Shown piece by piece: positions 22,029 through 30,315 of a stretch of DNA of 64,000 bases. The notes below the pieces were generated by a model. The model searched no databases, had not been told where the DNA came from, and was given only the letters and a program-made list of their open reading frames with translations. This DNA is from a virus: positions 1 through 64,000 of the IMG/VR virus record IMGVR_UViG_3300036828_000142; one strand, 5' to 3'. Numbering within the stretch: position 1 is the stretch's first letter; every line of letters begins with the position of its first letter. The position numbers and the translations under genes were made by a program.

Positions 22029-22327
22029 GCGCCACCCGCCAACAGCCCAACGCCGCGCACACCAACCCGCGTGTGCTGAACCCGGACACCATCGACCACA
22101 GCGCCGTCTACCGTGCGCTGACAGCCGACCGGGGCAAGTACAACGCCTCCGAGCAGGAGCTGCACGAGCACTACGCGAGCAACGCCCGCGCATGCGGCCA
22201 CGCTGACGATTGTCTGAAGGTGACGTTGCCGGTCAACTGGCCAACGCTGTGGGGCAAGCCGCTCTGCACGTGCGGTCGCGGCGAGCCGTGGATTCACCCA
22301 CGCGACCGGGCGGCGATTGCGATATGA
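22025..22327 (+). CDS. Hypothetical protein with Cys cluster
   Basis: 100 aa. RACGHADDC and PLCTCGRGEPWIHP suggest a C..C...CxC..H metal site after a polar N-terminus. ATGA overlaps at both ends. Confidence 0.6.
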   Translation: MSATRQQPNAAHTNPRVLNPDTIDHSAVYRALTADRGKYNASEQELHEHYASNARACGHADDCLKVTLPVNWPTLWGKPLCTCGRGEPWIHPRDRAAIAI

Positions 22328-22626
22328 GCGCCGAGTTCTGGGTAGCTGACGCGCCTGTCGTGTACAGGGTTCGCAAGACCGAGGGCGGCGATATGCGCGG
22401 CCCCGGCGTTCTAGTCGTCCGCTGCGAAGACAGCGACGACAACTGTCAGCAGGCGCTGCTGGAGATCCAGCACGACGGCGACACGCTGCGGCTCGTCCAG
22501 TTCGACGGTGACCTCGACGCAAGGAAGGTGATCGAGGTCGATCAGTCCGCGATGCGCTACGCCAACCGACCAGTCAGGATTTGGCGGCGCATCTGGGACG
22601 TGGCGATGGGAGGAACCGATGCCTGA
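22324..22626 (+). CDS. Hypothetical beta-rich protein
   Basis: 100 aa from ATG 22324, predicted mainly strands (PGVLVVRCEDSDDNCQQALL and LRLVQFDGDL), ending in an amphipathic helix. No family recognised. Confidence 0.6.
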   Translation: MSAEFWVADAPVVYRVRKTEGGDMRGPGVLVVRCEDSDDNCQQALLEIQHDGDTLRLVQFDGDLDARKVIEVDQSAMRYANRPVRIWRRIWDVAMGGTDA

Positions 22627-22975
22627 CTTCCACTACGACCAGGAACCCGACGCGCCGTTTGCTGGTGCTGGCCAGCCGCTGTTCTTCAAGCGCGTGTGGG
22701 GCGGGAACCCGCAGGAGCCATTCGAGCGCGACGGGATCGTGTACGTCTCGATGGCTCCTGCTGAGCCCGTCACGATCTACGGGTACAGCATCCGCCTGAC
22801 TGGCGAAGATGCCGACGCGGCACGCTACGCCTGGTCGATGCGCGAGAGCTTCTGCTCGTGGTGCTACTCCACGATGGAGCCGCGCGGCGAACCGGGGTTC
22901 GTGCCGCTCGCCGAGGTGCAGGAAATCACCCGCGACGAGTTCGAGGCAGCCGCTGCCGAAAGGTGGATGACGTGA
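22619..22975 (+). CDS. Hypothetical protein
   Basis: 118 aa. It has YGYSIRLTGEDADAARYAWS and SFCSWCYST with a possible CxxC metal site, and an acidic helical end. It overlaps the upstream gene by 8 bases. Confidence 0.6.
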   Translation: MPDFHYDQEPDAPFAGAGQPLFFKRVWGGNPQEPFERDGIVYVSMAPAEPVTIYGYSIRLTGEDADAARYAWSMRESFCSWCYSTMEPRGEPGFVPLAEVQEITRDEFEAAAAERWMT

Positions 22976-23358
22976 GAGAGCACTACCAGCTTGCCCGCGA
23001 GCCGATCCCCGCCGACCGGTGGGTGGACGTGTACGGGTGGAGCATCGAGGAAGCCGCGAACATGGACGGCCAGTCCAGTGAGGTGCGGCTCTACCACGTC
23101 GCCGCTGACGGCACCAAACGCGACCTCGCGCCCAACAAGGACGGCGGCTTCGAGTTCGGCTACGGCGGCACAGGACCGCACGAGAGCGCCCGCGCCATCG
23201 TCGGCGACATTCAGGCCACCGAGCCTGAGCTTTCGCCTCAGGACCTGCGAGAGACGGTCCCAGAGGTGTTTGAGGATGTCCACGACGCCGAGCAGGTGAT
23301 CGTGTACCTGACGGACGTGCGGATGCGGCTGGGTCTAGACCCCGAAGCTGACGGGTAG
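22972..23358 (+). CDS. Hypothetical protein
   Basis: 128 aa from GTG 22972 (GTGA overlap). Mixed beta and helical, with DVYGWSIEEAANMDGQSSEV. Its TAG stop (23356-23358) is also the start of dyad copy 8. Confidence 0.6.
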   Translation: MREHYQLAREPIPADRWVDVYGWSIEEAANMDGQSSEVRLYHVAADGTKRDLAPNKDGGFEFGYGGTGPHESARAIVGDIQATEPELSPQDLRETVPEVFEDVHDAEQVIVYLTDVRMRLGLDPEADG

Positions 23359-23383
23359 CGCACGACGGGCGCTATACTCGCGC
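23356..23383 (+). promoter_or_regulatory. Dyad promoter/operator element, copy 8
   Basis: TAGCGCACGACGGGCGCTA (23356-23374) has matching TAGCGC/GCGCTA arms and TATACT (23373-23378) as a near-consensus -10. A variant start block, GACCCGAGGAAGG, precedes ATG 23413. Confidence 0.68.
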
Positions 23384-23412
23384 CTGTGCAATCCCGACCC
23401 GAGGAAGGTCCC

Positions 23413-23886
23413 ATGTCCGAAGACAACGGCAGCGTTCCGCTGCCGCAGGCGAGCGAGATCGCCTTGCAGCTACACGCGCTGGTCACCGACCGGCAAAACG
23501 CGCTTGCGCAACATGACCTCGTGCGCGACAAGATCGTCACCGAGCTACGCACCTACGAGAAGACGCTGGCAGCGCTCACTGGGGAGCCGAAGAAAGCGGG
23601 GAGGCCAAAGGCGAAGGCGGCGACCGAGAGCACCGCGAAGAAAGTCGGTGACGAGCGTCTGGCTGCCATCGAGCAGCTTGTACGCGAATACGCCGAAGAT
23701 CACGAGGAGTTCCGCCAAGTGGATCTGCGCAGCGCGTACGGCACGTTGCCGGACGGCGGCTCGTTCACCTCCGGCATGTCAGCCATCGCGTTCGAGGAAC
23801 TGCGCCAGCGCAACGTGCTGCGCGTCGCGAGGGTTGACGGCAACTCGAAGTTCTACCGGCTGACCCGCGAAGCGCTGAAGCCATGA
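23413..23886 (+). CDS. Putative winged-helix-like protein
   Basis: 157 aa from ATG 23413. Residues 1-60 are coiled (IALQLHALVTDRQNALAQHD then RDKIVTELRTYEKTLAAL), followed by a basic linker KKAGRPKAKAATESTAKK. The C-terminal 70 residues look like a winged helix (FRQVDLRSAYGTLPDGGSFT... FEELRQRNVLRVARV). It could be a phage regulator; the linker contains a GRPK AT-hook-like sequence. Confidence 0.6.
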   Translation: MSEDNGSVPLPQASEIALQLHALVTDRQNALAQHDLVRDKIVTELRTYEKTLAALTGEPKKAGRPKAKAATESTAKKVGDERLAAIEQLVREYAEDHEEFRQVDLRSAYGTLPDGGSFTSGMSAIAFEELRQRNVLRVARVDGNSKFYRLTREALKP

Positions 23887-24350
23887 CCGCCTCACGAAAC
23901 GGTCGCGTTGACGCGAGCCTGTTCGGTATCTCCGACTCCGAGATCCTCGGGATCGTGGACGACCTCGCCGACGAGAACGGGTGGACGGCAACCTACGACG
24001 TGCGCGTTCAGCTCGGCGAGAAGATGGACCAGTCCGACCGCAAGTCCGGGATCGGCCCGCGTCTCGCGTGGCTGCGCCGGTACGGGTGGCTGGAGCGTGG
24101 TGAGCGGGAGAAGATCGAGCAGTCTGACGGGACGTGGGTGTGGACGCAGCGGTGGCGGCTGTCGGCGATGGGCCACGCGCTGCTGGACAACCCCGACCTC
24201 AGCAAGGCCATCGAGTCTGCGCTCTCCAAGCTGAACCCGGCGCAGCGTCTGGCGCTCACCCGCGAACTGGGTGACGCTGGTAACACGACCGCCCCGGAGA
24301 TCCGCGCTGCGCTGCGCCGCCAGTGGCAACGCTCGATGCACCTGCGATGA
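23883..24350 (+). CDS. Putative winged-helix DNA-binding protein
   Basis: 155 aa. SEILGIVDDLADENGWTATY and RLAWLRRYGWLERGEREKIE with TWVWTQRWRLSAMGHALLD read as helix-turn-helix plus wing, as in small phage regulators. The C-terminus (LNPAQRLALTRELGD) is helical. ATGA overlap with the previous gene suggests the two are expressed together. Confidence 0.65.
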   Translation: MTASRNGRVDASLFGISDSEILGIVDDLADENGWTATYDVRVQLGEKMDQSDRKSGIGPRLAWLRRYGWLERGEREKIEQSDGTWVWTQRWRLSAMGHALLDNPDLSKAIESALSKLNPAQRLALTRELGDAGNTTAPEIRAALRRQWQRSMHLR

Positions 24351-24736
24351 GTTCGGACCCGACCGTCAGAGCCGACCGGCTGCTCGCGACACGAGCCCAC
24401 CTCCACCGCAACCACTGGAAGCAGGTGACGAAGGGCGTGGACGGGCTCGGCTCGTGGATTCACCGGCCCCGCAAGCTCGGAATGATCCACTCGGTTGCCT
24501 ACGAGATGGACGGCGAGCTGTGGGAGCACGTGTCGCTGTCACGCGAGGACGGGAAGATGCCGACGTGGGAGCAGACACGAGACGTTTTCCACGAGGTGTG
24601 CGGCCCGAACGCGCTCGGGATCATCGTGGTCCCCCCGAAAGAGGAACACGTCAACATCGCCGAGGTTGCGCACATCTGGCACTGCCTGACTCGTCGCCCG
24701 CTGCCGGACTTCACGCGCGGGCTCGGGACGATCTGA
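24347..24736 (+). CDS. DUF7694-like phage protein
   Basis: 129 aa from ATG 24347. EHVSLSREDGKMPTWEQTRD, FHEVCGPNALGIIVVPPKEE and HVNIAEVAHIWHCL with a LPDF ending match a family widespread in phages next to replication or accessory genes. No function is established. Confidence 0.78.
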   Translation: MSSDPTVRADRLLATRAHLHRNHWKQVTKGVDGLGSWIHRPRKLGMIHSVAYEMDGELWEHVSLSREDGKMPTWEQTRDVFHEVCGPNALGIIVVPPKEEHVNIAEVAHIWHCLTRRPLPDFTRGLGTI

Positions 24737-24738
24737 TC

Positions 24739-24957
24739 ATGCAGACATGGCATATACGCATATCCAGGCGCAGGCGCATGTCCAAGCGCGACCGCAACCG
24801 CGAACGTGAACTGCTGCTGGACATCGCCCGAGAGGCCGAGTGGGTCGCACGCGGGCGGGCGATCTCCCGGCAGGCGTCGTACAACTGCATCCCCGACCTG
24901 CTGACGGCCTTCGCTGCATATCGGGCGTGGCGTGACAATCTGAGCCATCAAACGTAG
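24739..24957 (+). CDS. Small basic protein
   Basis: 72 aa from ATG 24739, very basic at the start (WHIRISRRRRMSKRDRNRER) and helical after. Possible nucleic-acid binding. ATG 24778 is an alternative start. Confidence 0.5.
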   Translation: MQTWHIRISRRRRMSKRDRNRERELLLDIAREAEWVARGRAISRQASYNCIPDLLTAFAAYRAWRDNLSHQT

Positions 24958-24991
24958 GCCGCGTCTCTGGCTGATCCTCGCCGCGCCGAGC

Positions 24992-25111
24992 ATGCTGCTC
25001 GCGGTGCTGTTTGCTGTCCGTCTCGCGTTCCTCTGGGCTGCTGTTCTCGCGGTCCTGGCTGTCGCTCTGGTGATGCGCGCGTGGGAGGAGCGCAATCCGC
25101 CTGACGAATAG
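24992..25111 (+). CDS. Small membrane peptide
   Basis: 39 aa from ATG 24992: LLAVLFAVRLAFLWAAVLAV then LAVALVMRAW and an acidic end. The hydrophobic frame is open back to 24936, but with no ATG or GTG there. One or two membrane helices. Its TAG (25109-25111) begins the next promoter-like element. Confidence 0.45.
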   Translation: MLLAVLFAVRLAFLWAAVLAVLAVALVMRAWEERNPPDE

Positions 25112-25138
25112 CTCGCCAGCGGCCATACGCTGTGTGGC
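25109..25138 (+). promoter_or_regulatory. Leaderless-type promoter
   Basis: TAGCTCGCCAGCGGCCA then TACGCT (25126-25131) keeps the 17-base spacing from TAGC to the -10 seen in the dyad copies, but the right arm is lost. Only seven bases separate the hexamer from GTG 25139, so the transcript should start at the start codon. Confidence 0.45.
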
Positions 25139-26920
25139 GTGCCGCTGATCGCGCCCAGACGAACGCAGCCGCCCAAGCCACAGCAGCCGCAGAACCGTGG
25201 CGGCGGCACCGCAGGCGGGCAGTTCGCAGCGCTGCACCCGCGTGGGCGTGGTGGGAAGTGGATCGCCAAGCCCGGCGACGGGTACGGTCCTCAAGGTCCG
25301 CATCAGACGACGGCGCAGCTTCAGCAACGACTGAACCAGCTCGGGTTCCACGTGCCGATAGACGGCAAGTACGGACCAGCGACCGCGAACGCGGTTCAGA
25401 CCTTCCAAAAGCGCTACGGGCTGAGTCCGAGCAAGGGCGTGGATGCCGCGACGATGGTGTTCTTGCAGAACCCACCGGCGCAAACGGTCGCGCAGATCCA
25501 GAAGTCAAAGGCCACCTCGAAGTCGTCCTCGAAGTCCACCAGGCGCGTGAGTGCCAGAACCGCCAGCGCGGGCACCCCGAGCACGCGCACGCCGGGCACG
25601 AGCACGTCGAGCAGCCGCTCAACGAAGACGATCACTCCAGCCCAAGCCGCCCAGCAGCTCACCGTCAGCGCCGACACGAAGGCCGCGATCAAGGCCGAGG
25701 TCGCTGCCGCTTCCGAAACGCACCAGGCTGGGACGGACACGAACGTCAAGACCGCCCAGCACGACGCTGCGCAGGCGCAGGGCGACGCCGCCCGCGCTCA
25801 GAAGCTCGCCAACGCGGCCAAGGCCGCAGCAGTCGGCGGCACTGCCCAATCGAAGAAGACCGCCAAATCAGCAGAGCGTGTGGCCAAGACCGCTCAGAAA
25901 GACGCGAAAGGAGCCATCAAGGCCGTGAAAGCGCTCAAGCAGCAGATAGCGAAGCAGAAGGCCGCGCGGATCGCGGCCGACCAGGCGCTGATGGCAGGCG
26001 AGTACGCGGGGCTGGCCACCGGGAAGCCGCACAAGCCGAGCGGAGGCAGCAAGACGATGAAGCTGACGGCACCAAAGAAGGGCAGCAAAGCGCCATCGCG
26101 GACGGGCAAGGTACAGGTCGCGACCTCTGCCGAGAACTCAACCGAGCGGCCCGAGTTGGAGGAAGGCACCTGGACCGGCGGCAACGGTGTCGCTGACACG
26201 ACCACCGTTGCGTTCGGGTACGGCGGCGACACGTCAATGTCAATCCCTGACGGGCGTGAGCAGACACCCGACAGTGACCGGCCGATCTGGACGCGATCTG
26301 GTATCCGCCTGCTGCCGAGCTACACGATCCCTGATGGGCGCACCGAGGCTTCCGTGCCACCGGGCACGAACTTCACGATCCCTGACGGGCGAAACGTGCC
26401 GGAGGCCCTGGCCGTCCAGCTAATCGAGGCTGTCGCCGCGCGCAAAGCAGCCACGACCGGCCAGGAGTTCACCAGGGCGTTCGCACGCGAGCGTGTGCTT
26501 CGCGCCAGGCTGACCGAGGGGCTGTGGGACGAAGCGAAGCATCCGCGCGGCCGGGGTGGAAAGTGGATGGAGGTGCTGAACAAGCTGATGGGCGGCACTG
26601 GAGCCCCGTCGAGGCTGCACGTCCGGCATCTGGAGGACAGGGGCGACGACTACCTGAACGCTCGCCTGCACCCCAGTAGTGATGCGACCGAGAGCGAGCG
26701 CAAGGCGATCCGGGCGATCCAGGCGAGACGCCGGTCGGTTGCGGGCAGAGTTCGAGCGCTGCCGACCGGAATGACCAGCGCAGCGCGGCCACTGTCCCAA
26801 GCCCAACGACCCCTCTCCCAAGTCCAGCGTCCGCTGTCGCAGGTGCAGAGGCCGCTGTCGAAGATCCAGCGTCCGCCGACGCAGCGGTCGCTCGCGAGCA
26901 TCCAGAAGCCGTTGTACTGA
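25139..26920 (+). CDS. Peptidoglycan-binding-domain protein, probable structural or lysis protein
   Basis: 593 aa from GTG 25139. Residues about 26-42 hold the motif LHPRGRGGKWI. Residues about 55-110 are a PG_binding_1 domain (TAQLQQRLNQLGFHVPIDGK then YGPATANAVQTFQKRYGL). Residues about 115-300 are a long Ala/Lys/Thr-rich coiled stretch. Three PDGR segments follow at about 365-425, then a second HPRGRGGKWMEVLNKLMG near residue 465. The C-terminus repeats PLSQVQRPLSQVQRPLSK. No catalytic domain is visible, so it may anchor to the cell wall. The HPRGRGGK motif recurs in the gene at 28406. Confidence 0.7.
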   Translation: MPLIAPRRTQPPKPQQPQNRGGGTAGGQFAALHPRGRGGKWIAKPGDGYGPQGPHQTTAQLQQRLNQLGFHVPIDGKYGPATANAVQTFQKRYGLSPSKGVDAATMVFLQNPPAQTVAQIQKSKATSKSSSKSTRRVSARTASAGTPSTRTPGTSTSSSRSTKTITPAQAAQQLTVSADTKAAIKAEVAAASETHQAGTDTNVKTAQHDAAQAQGDAARAQKLANAAKAAAVGGTAQSKKTAKSAERVAKTAQKDAKGAIKAVKALKQQIAKQKAARIAADQALMAGEYAGLATGKPHKPSGGSKTMKLTAPKKGSKAPSRTGKVQVATSAENSTERPELEEGTWTGGNGVADTTTVAFGYGGDTSMSIPDGREQTPDSDRPIWTRSGIRLLPSYTIPDGRTEASVPPGTNFTIPDGRNVPEALAVQLIEAVAARKAATTGQEFTRAFARERVLRARLTEGLWDEAKHPRGRGGKWMEVLNKLMGGTGAPSRLHVRHLEDRGDDYLNARLHPSSDATESERKAIRAIQARRRSVAGRVRALPTGMTSAARPLSQAQRPLSQVQRPLSQVQRPLSKIQRPPTQRSLASIQKPLY

Positions 26921-26929
26921 GAGGAAGCC

Positions 26930-27304
26930 ATGACTGTCGTAGAGCTAGCGCCCGACCCCTGGTACCAGCTTCAGGAGGCCGTAGACACACGGCAGGCATC
27001 CACCGGCATCGAGTTCGTGCGCGCCTACGCACGCGAGCGGGTGCTCCGCCGCCATCTCGAAGAACGAGACGTAAGCACCAAGGAGCGCGCGACGCTGGAG
27101 AAGAAGGGTCACGCGATGCCCGGCGGTCGCTACCCGATCAAACACGTCGGCGACCTGAAGGCCGCGATCATGGCGTTCGGCCGGGGCAACCCGCCGGACA
27201 AGGCCGCGATCAAGGCGCACATCATCAAGCGCGCGAAGGACCTCGGGCTGACGAAGCTGCTGCCAGCGACGTGGGGTGCCGCCGCTGCTACCGCTACTGC
27301 CTGA
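26930..27304 (+). CDS. DUF6582-like phage structural protein
   Basis: 124 aa from ATG 26930. KKGHAMPGGRYPIKHVGDLK, AAIMAFGRG and HIIKRAKDLGLTKLLP form a module that recurs in actinophage capsid-maturation and minor structural proteins. The first 45 residues repeat a segment of the preceding protein: here TGIEFVRAYARERVLRR, there TGQEFTRAFARERVLRA. The two neighbours therefore share a duplicated domain. Confidence 0.7.
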   Translation: MTVVELAPDPWYQLQEAVDTRQASTGIEFVRAYARERVLRRHLEERDVSTKERATLEKKGHAMPGGRYPIKHVGDLKAAIMAFGRGNPPDKAAIKAHIIKRAKDLGLTKLLPATWGAAAATATA

Positions 27305-27315
27305 CCATGTGATGA

Positions 27316-27543
27316 ATGATCTTGGCCGCTATCAGCGACCCGACGCTGCTGGGGCTCGCCGCGATTGTCACTGCTCTCGGCGGGGTGGCTTCGACCGTTA
27401 TGGCGTTACGCAGGACCCGCAGCGAGGATCACGAAGCGTGCTTGGAGCACCTCAAGGAAGCTCGCGCCGAGGCCGAGGCGTATGCGCAGGAGCTGCACAA
27501 GCTGAAGATGGACAAGCTGGACAAGGAGGGGGATGAGGGCTAG
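27316..27543 (+). CDS. Membrane protein with coiled coil, holin candidate
   Basis: 75 aa from ATG 27316. One hydrophobic segment ([20 protein letters not shown]) is followed by a long charged helix ([20 protein letters not shown]). One transmembrane helix plus a charged coiled tail fits some actinophage holins. It overlaps the next gene by 11 bases. Confidence 0.55.
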   Translation: MILAAISDPTLLGLAAIVTALGGVASTVMALRRTRSEDHEACLEHLKEARAEAEAYAQELHKLKMDKLDKEGDEG

Positions 27544-28048
27544 CCGCATATTTGCTGCGACCGGCGGCGCGGCGTTCCTGTCCGCAGGCGGGCTCGCAAC
27601 GGCCGCAGCAGTGTCAAGCTCCGCACCGCCGCCGGTCAAGACGGTGACGGTGAGCCTGTCGCCTGGGCCACGCGGACCGCGCGGTGCGACGGGACCGGCG
27701 GGACACACTGGCGCAACGGGACATTCTGGCGCGACCGGCGCAGCCGGGACGACCGGTGCGACCGGGCCGCAGGGTTTGCAAGGTCCGCAGGGCCTGAAGG
27801 GCGACACGGGTGCGACTGGTCCAACTGGCCCTGGTGGAACTGGCAGTGGTGCAACTGGTCCAACGGGCCCGGCTGGTGCTACCGGTCCGCAGGGTGCGAC
27901 TGGTCCTGCTGGTGCCACGGGACCACAAGGACCTGCTGGCAGCTTCTCGTGTTACACGGGCTACTCGCCGGGCATCCTGGTGATCAACCAGCCGGGTGGG
28001 AAGGTGAGGATCTATACGTGCATCGAGGACGGCGCGGGTCGTCGGTGA
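27533..28048 (+). CDS. Exported or membrane-anchored collagen-like protein
   Basis: 171 aa. Residues 1-32 look like a signal or anchor ([20 protein letters not shown]). Residues about 45-135 are Gly-X-Y repeats rich in GATGP and GPQG. Residues about 136-171 hold two Cys in a small cap ([20 protein letters not shown] ... YTCIEDG). Together with the collagen-like gene at 18187 it is a second phage collagen with an export signal. It sits between holin-like genes. Confidence 0.75.
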   Translation: MRASRIFAATGGAAFLSAGGLATAAAVSSSAPPPVKTVTVSLSPGPRGPRGATGPAGHTGATGHSGATGAAGTTGATGPQGLQGPQGLKGDTGATGPTGPGGTGSGATGPTGPAGATGPQGATGPAGATGPQGPAGSFSCYTGYSPGILVINQPGGKVRIYTCIEDGAGRR

Positions 28049-28051
28049 GTG

Positions 28052-28201
28052 GTGATCGAGCATGTCCGAACCGTCATCCTGCTCGTTGCTGCTGTCGGCT
28101 GCCTGGTGTACGCATTCATCCCACCGGGCAACCCGCAGTGGATCGGCACCGCCGGGGCTCTGCTGGGTGGTGAGGCGCTTGCGCGAGCCCGGCACGCATG
28201 A
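28052..28201 (+). CDS. Small two-helix membrane protein, holin candidate
   Basis: 49 aa from GTG 28052. TVILLVAAVGCLVYAFIPPG is one membrane helix and IGTAGALLGGEALARA may be a second, short one. It ends in an ATGA overlap with the next membrane protein, forming a cluster of three small membrane genes. Confidence 0.55.
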   Translation: MIEHVRTVILLVAAVGCLVYAFIPPGNPQWIGTAGALLGGEALARARHA

Positions 28202-28401
28202 GCAAGAAGGCGTTCCACTGGGTGCTGCTCGGCTACGTGATCCTCGCGGTCGGCTTCGGGATTGTCGCCGGGCTCGTTGTCTCGGAGATTCACCGTCTCG
28301 ACGCGACACAGAAGAACCTGCGCGCGCTGGCGTGCCAGCTCGACCGGCATGTCAACGCCGACGAGCGGGTAATGCCGCCCGACGACCTGTGTCACCGCTG
28401 A
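28198..28401 (+). CDS. Single-span membrane protein
   Basis: 67 aa. Basic start, one helix (WVLLGYVILAVGFGIVAGLV), then a periplasm-type helical tail (HRLDATQKNLRALACQLDRH). An N-in topology with an outer coiled tail would suit an accessory lysis or spanin-like protein, but no lipobox or partner was found. Confidence 0.55.
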   Translation: MSKKAFHWVLLGYVILAVGFGIVAGLVVSEIHRLDATQKNLRALACQLDRHVNADERVMPPDDLCHR

Positions 28402-28405
28402 GGCC

Positions 28406-30064
28406 ATGAGACGCATCCGCCGCCTGCGCGAGGCCGGGTTCACCGAGCGCCTGCACCCACGTGGGCGCGGCGGGAAGTTCGAGGACGTGCTCGGGAAGCT
28501 GGAGCACGAACCGACCGGGCCGAGGCTGCTCGCGCTCCCGAAGCCCGAGCAGGTCAAACGCGAGGCCGCAGCCCCGAAGTCGCTGTTGCCGGGCGACAAG
28601 CCGACGATGTTCGAGTCGCACGTCTGCTCGAAGTGCGGTGGCGAGGGCAAGATTTGGACGTACTCGAACGTGATGGGCGGCACCTGCTTCAAGTGCGGTG
28701 GTCGTGGCCGGACGCTGACCCCGCGCGGGCAGAAGGCGCAGGCGCACTACCGCGATCTGCTGTCCACCCGCGCTGACGAGCTGAAGCCCGGCAACAAGAT
28801 TTGGGACAGCGGCGTGCCGGGGTTCACCAGCTCCGGTTGGAAGACGGTGCAGAGCGTCACTCCCAACAGCGACGGCACCTTCAACGTCAAGGCCGAGGGC
28901 GGTGGGCTCACGAACGCGCCTGCTGGCAAGAAGTGGCGGACGTTGCACACGGCGGAGGAGAAGAAGGTCGCGGCGGACGCAGCGAAGGCGTTCCAGGCGA
29001 CGCTGCCGGGCCCGAAACCCAAGAAGCCCAAGCCGAAGGCATCCACAAAACCCAAGAAGCCGCCAGCGCCGAAACCGCCGACCGCGAAGCAGATGGACCT
29101 CGTCAAGAAGCTCGCGACCGAGCATGGCCACGACGTTCCGGAGAGCATGTCGCGGGCCGAGGCGTCGCAGTTCATCGACACGCACCTGGCGCTCCCGAAA
29201 CCTGGCGCGGCACCGAAGGCCGACGTGATCGAGGGCGAGGCGACCAACGTCAAGGGGAAGCTGATCTCCGCCCGGTACAAGGAAGGTCCGTACGGCGCGC
29301 AGCCGAAGGCGCTGATCGAGGATGAGCGCGGGTTCCGGGTGTACGGCACGCTCCCGGCGAAGCTCGGCGACGAGCTATCGAAGCGGGCTGCCGCGACCGG
29401 CGATCCGAACTGGGAGAACTACCTGAAGGCGCACCCGACCGGCATCCACCTGACGGGGGCTACGAAGAAGTCGCAGAAGGACTCGGCGTTCGGGTTCTAC
29501 TCCAAACCGAAGAACGCTGGGTTCCACGAGATCCAGGAGGCAGCCATGCCGTATAGCTTGCGAGGCACGACCGTGATCCGCGAGGACACTGGCCAGGTCG
29601 TCAAGAAGCACCCGGACGAAGCGCGGGCACTGGCCCACCTGCGCGCTCTGAAGGCCAACGTCGAGAGCCAGGAGGCCGTGTGGCGTGCGCTCGATGAGCA
29701 CGCGCAGGAGTGGTTGCCAACCGAGGAGCAGCTCGCGCTCCACGAGTCCGTTCAGACCGCTGCGCTGTCCTCCACACCGTCACCGTTCTCCACGAGCACC
29801 ACAAGCAACTGGATCGCCCGCGTCGGAGGACTACCGGCATATATCCAGAACGTCGCGAAGGGCATCATCAAGTCGGGCAAGACCGAATCCCAGGCGATCC
29901 AGATGGCGATTGGCGTGATGAAGAACTGGGCCAGCGGACGCGGCAAGGTCAGCCCCGAGGTGCGCGCCGCCGCAGCGAAGGCGCTCGCCCAGTGGGAAGC
30001 GAAGAAGGCCGCGTCGCACGCCAAGACGGCGGCGAAGGCAGCGGTCGCAGCAGCCAAGTCCTAG
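28406..30064 (+). CDS. Large zinc-finger protein with HPRGRGGK motif
   Basis: 552 aa. Residues about 15-30 carry LHPRGRGGKFEDVLGKLE. Residues about 72-100 form a DnaJ-like finger (CSKCGGEGKIW and CFKCGGRGRTL). A Lys/Pro-rich linker follows (about 195-225). Residues about 270-370 form a beta domain (RYKEGPYGAQPKALIEDERG and later DSAFGFYSKPKNA) that resembles, tentatively, HIRAN or OB-like modules. Residues about 470-530 form a helical module (NWIARVGGLPAYIQNVAKGI) often found at the end of actinophage minor head proteins. It probably belongs to the virion. Its TAG stop begins dyad copy 9. Confidence 0.65.
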   Translation: MRRIRRLREAGFTERLHPRGRGGKFEDVLGKLEHEPTGPRLLALPKPEQVKREAAAPKSLLPGDKPTMFESHVCSKCGGEGKIWTYSNVMGGTCFKCGGRGRTLTPRGQKAQAHYRDLLSTRADELKPGNKIWDSGVPGFTSSGWKTVQSVTPNSDGTFNVKAEGGGLTNAPAGKKWRTLHTAEEKKVAADAAKAFQATLPGPKPKKPKPKASTKPKKPPAPKPPTAKQMDLVKKLATEHGHDVPESMSRAEASQFIDTHLALPKPGAAPKADVIEGEATNVKGKLISARYKEGPYGAQPKALIEDERGFRVYGTLPAKLGDELSKRAAATGDPNWENYLKAHPTGIHLTGATKKSQKDSAFGFYSKPKNAGFHEIQEAAMPYSLRGTTVIREDTGQVVKKHPDEARALAHLRALKANVESQEAVWRALDEHAQEWLPTEEQLALHESVQTAALSSTPSPFSTSTTSNWIARVGGLPAYIQNVAKGIIKSGKTESQAIQMAIGVMKNWASGRGKVSPEVRAAAAKALAQWEAKKAASHAKTAAKAAVAAAKS

Positions 30065-30089
30065 CGCACGACCTGCGCTATGATGTAGG
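30062..30089 (+). promoter_or_regulatory. Dyad promoter/operator element, copy 9
   Basis: TAGCGCACGACCTGCGCTA (30062-30080) is the best palindrome of the set (TAGCGCA/TGCGCTA, 7 bp, 5-base spacer), and TATGAT (30079-30084) is a near-consensus -10. Confidence 0.7.
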
Positions 30090-30091
30090 GC

Positions 30092-30144
30092 GGTTGTGGT
30101 TCGGGGTGGGTACCCAACGGGCGGCACCCCGATCAACCACAACC
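30092..30144 (+). promoter_or_regulatory. Long leader hairpin
   Basis: GGTTGTGGTT plus CGGGGTG (30092-30108) pairs with CACCCCG (30125-30131) and AACCACAACC (30135-30144). This gives a 17-bp stem interrupted by a 3-base bulge, directly between dyad copy 9 and the AAGGGAGG ribosome-binding site of the gene at 30157. It replaces the usual GACCGAGGAG block and could control translation. Confidence 0.65.
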
Positions 30145-30156
30145 AAGGGAGGCACG

Positions 30157-30309
30157 ATGACCCTGAGGGTCTACTACGTGCTGGCATCCGGCCGCACGAA
30201 GGTCTACCACGGACCGAGCTGCTTGTGCTTGAGAATGCACGGGCCGTACAACGGGACGGTCACGCAGCCACCGGGTCTGCGGGCCTGCGGCTACTGCGGC
30301 GGCAAGTAG
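30157..30309 (+). CDS. Small Cys-containing protein
   Basis: 50 aa: RVYYVLASGRTKVYHGPSCL and LRACGYCGGK. This Hxx(S)C...H...CxxC layout resembles the short metal-binding half of Ada-like or phage HxC proteins. Ribosome-binding site AAGGGAGG. Own promoter, hairpin leader and terminator make it a single-gene unit. Confidence 0.62.
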   Translation: MTLRVYYVLASGRTKVYHGPSCLCLRMHGPYNGTVTQPPGLRACGYCGGK

Positions 30310-30315
30310 CGCAAG

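Noticed and set aside
25132-26196. 354-codon frame overlapping the PG-binding protein
   Set aside because: Arg/Gln-rich shadow frame; the frame starting at 25139 has a recognisable PG_binding_1 domain.
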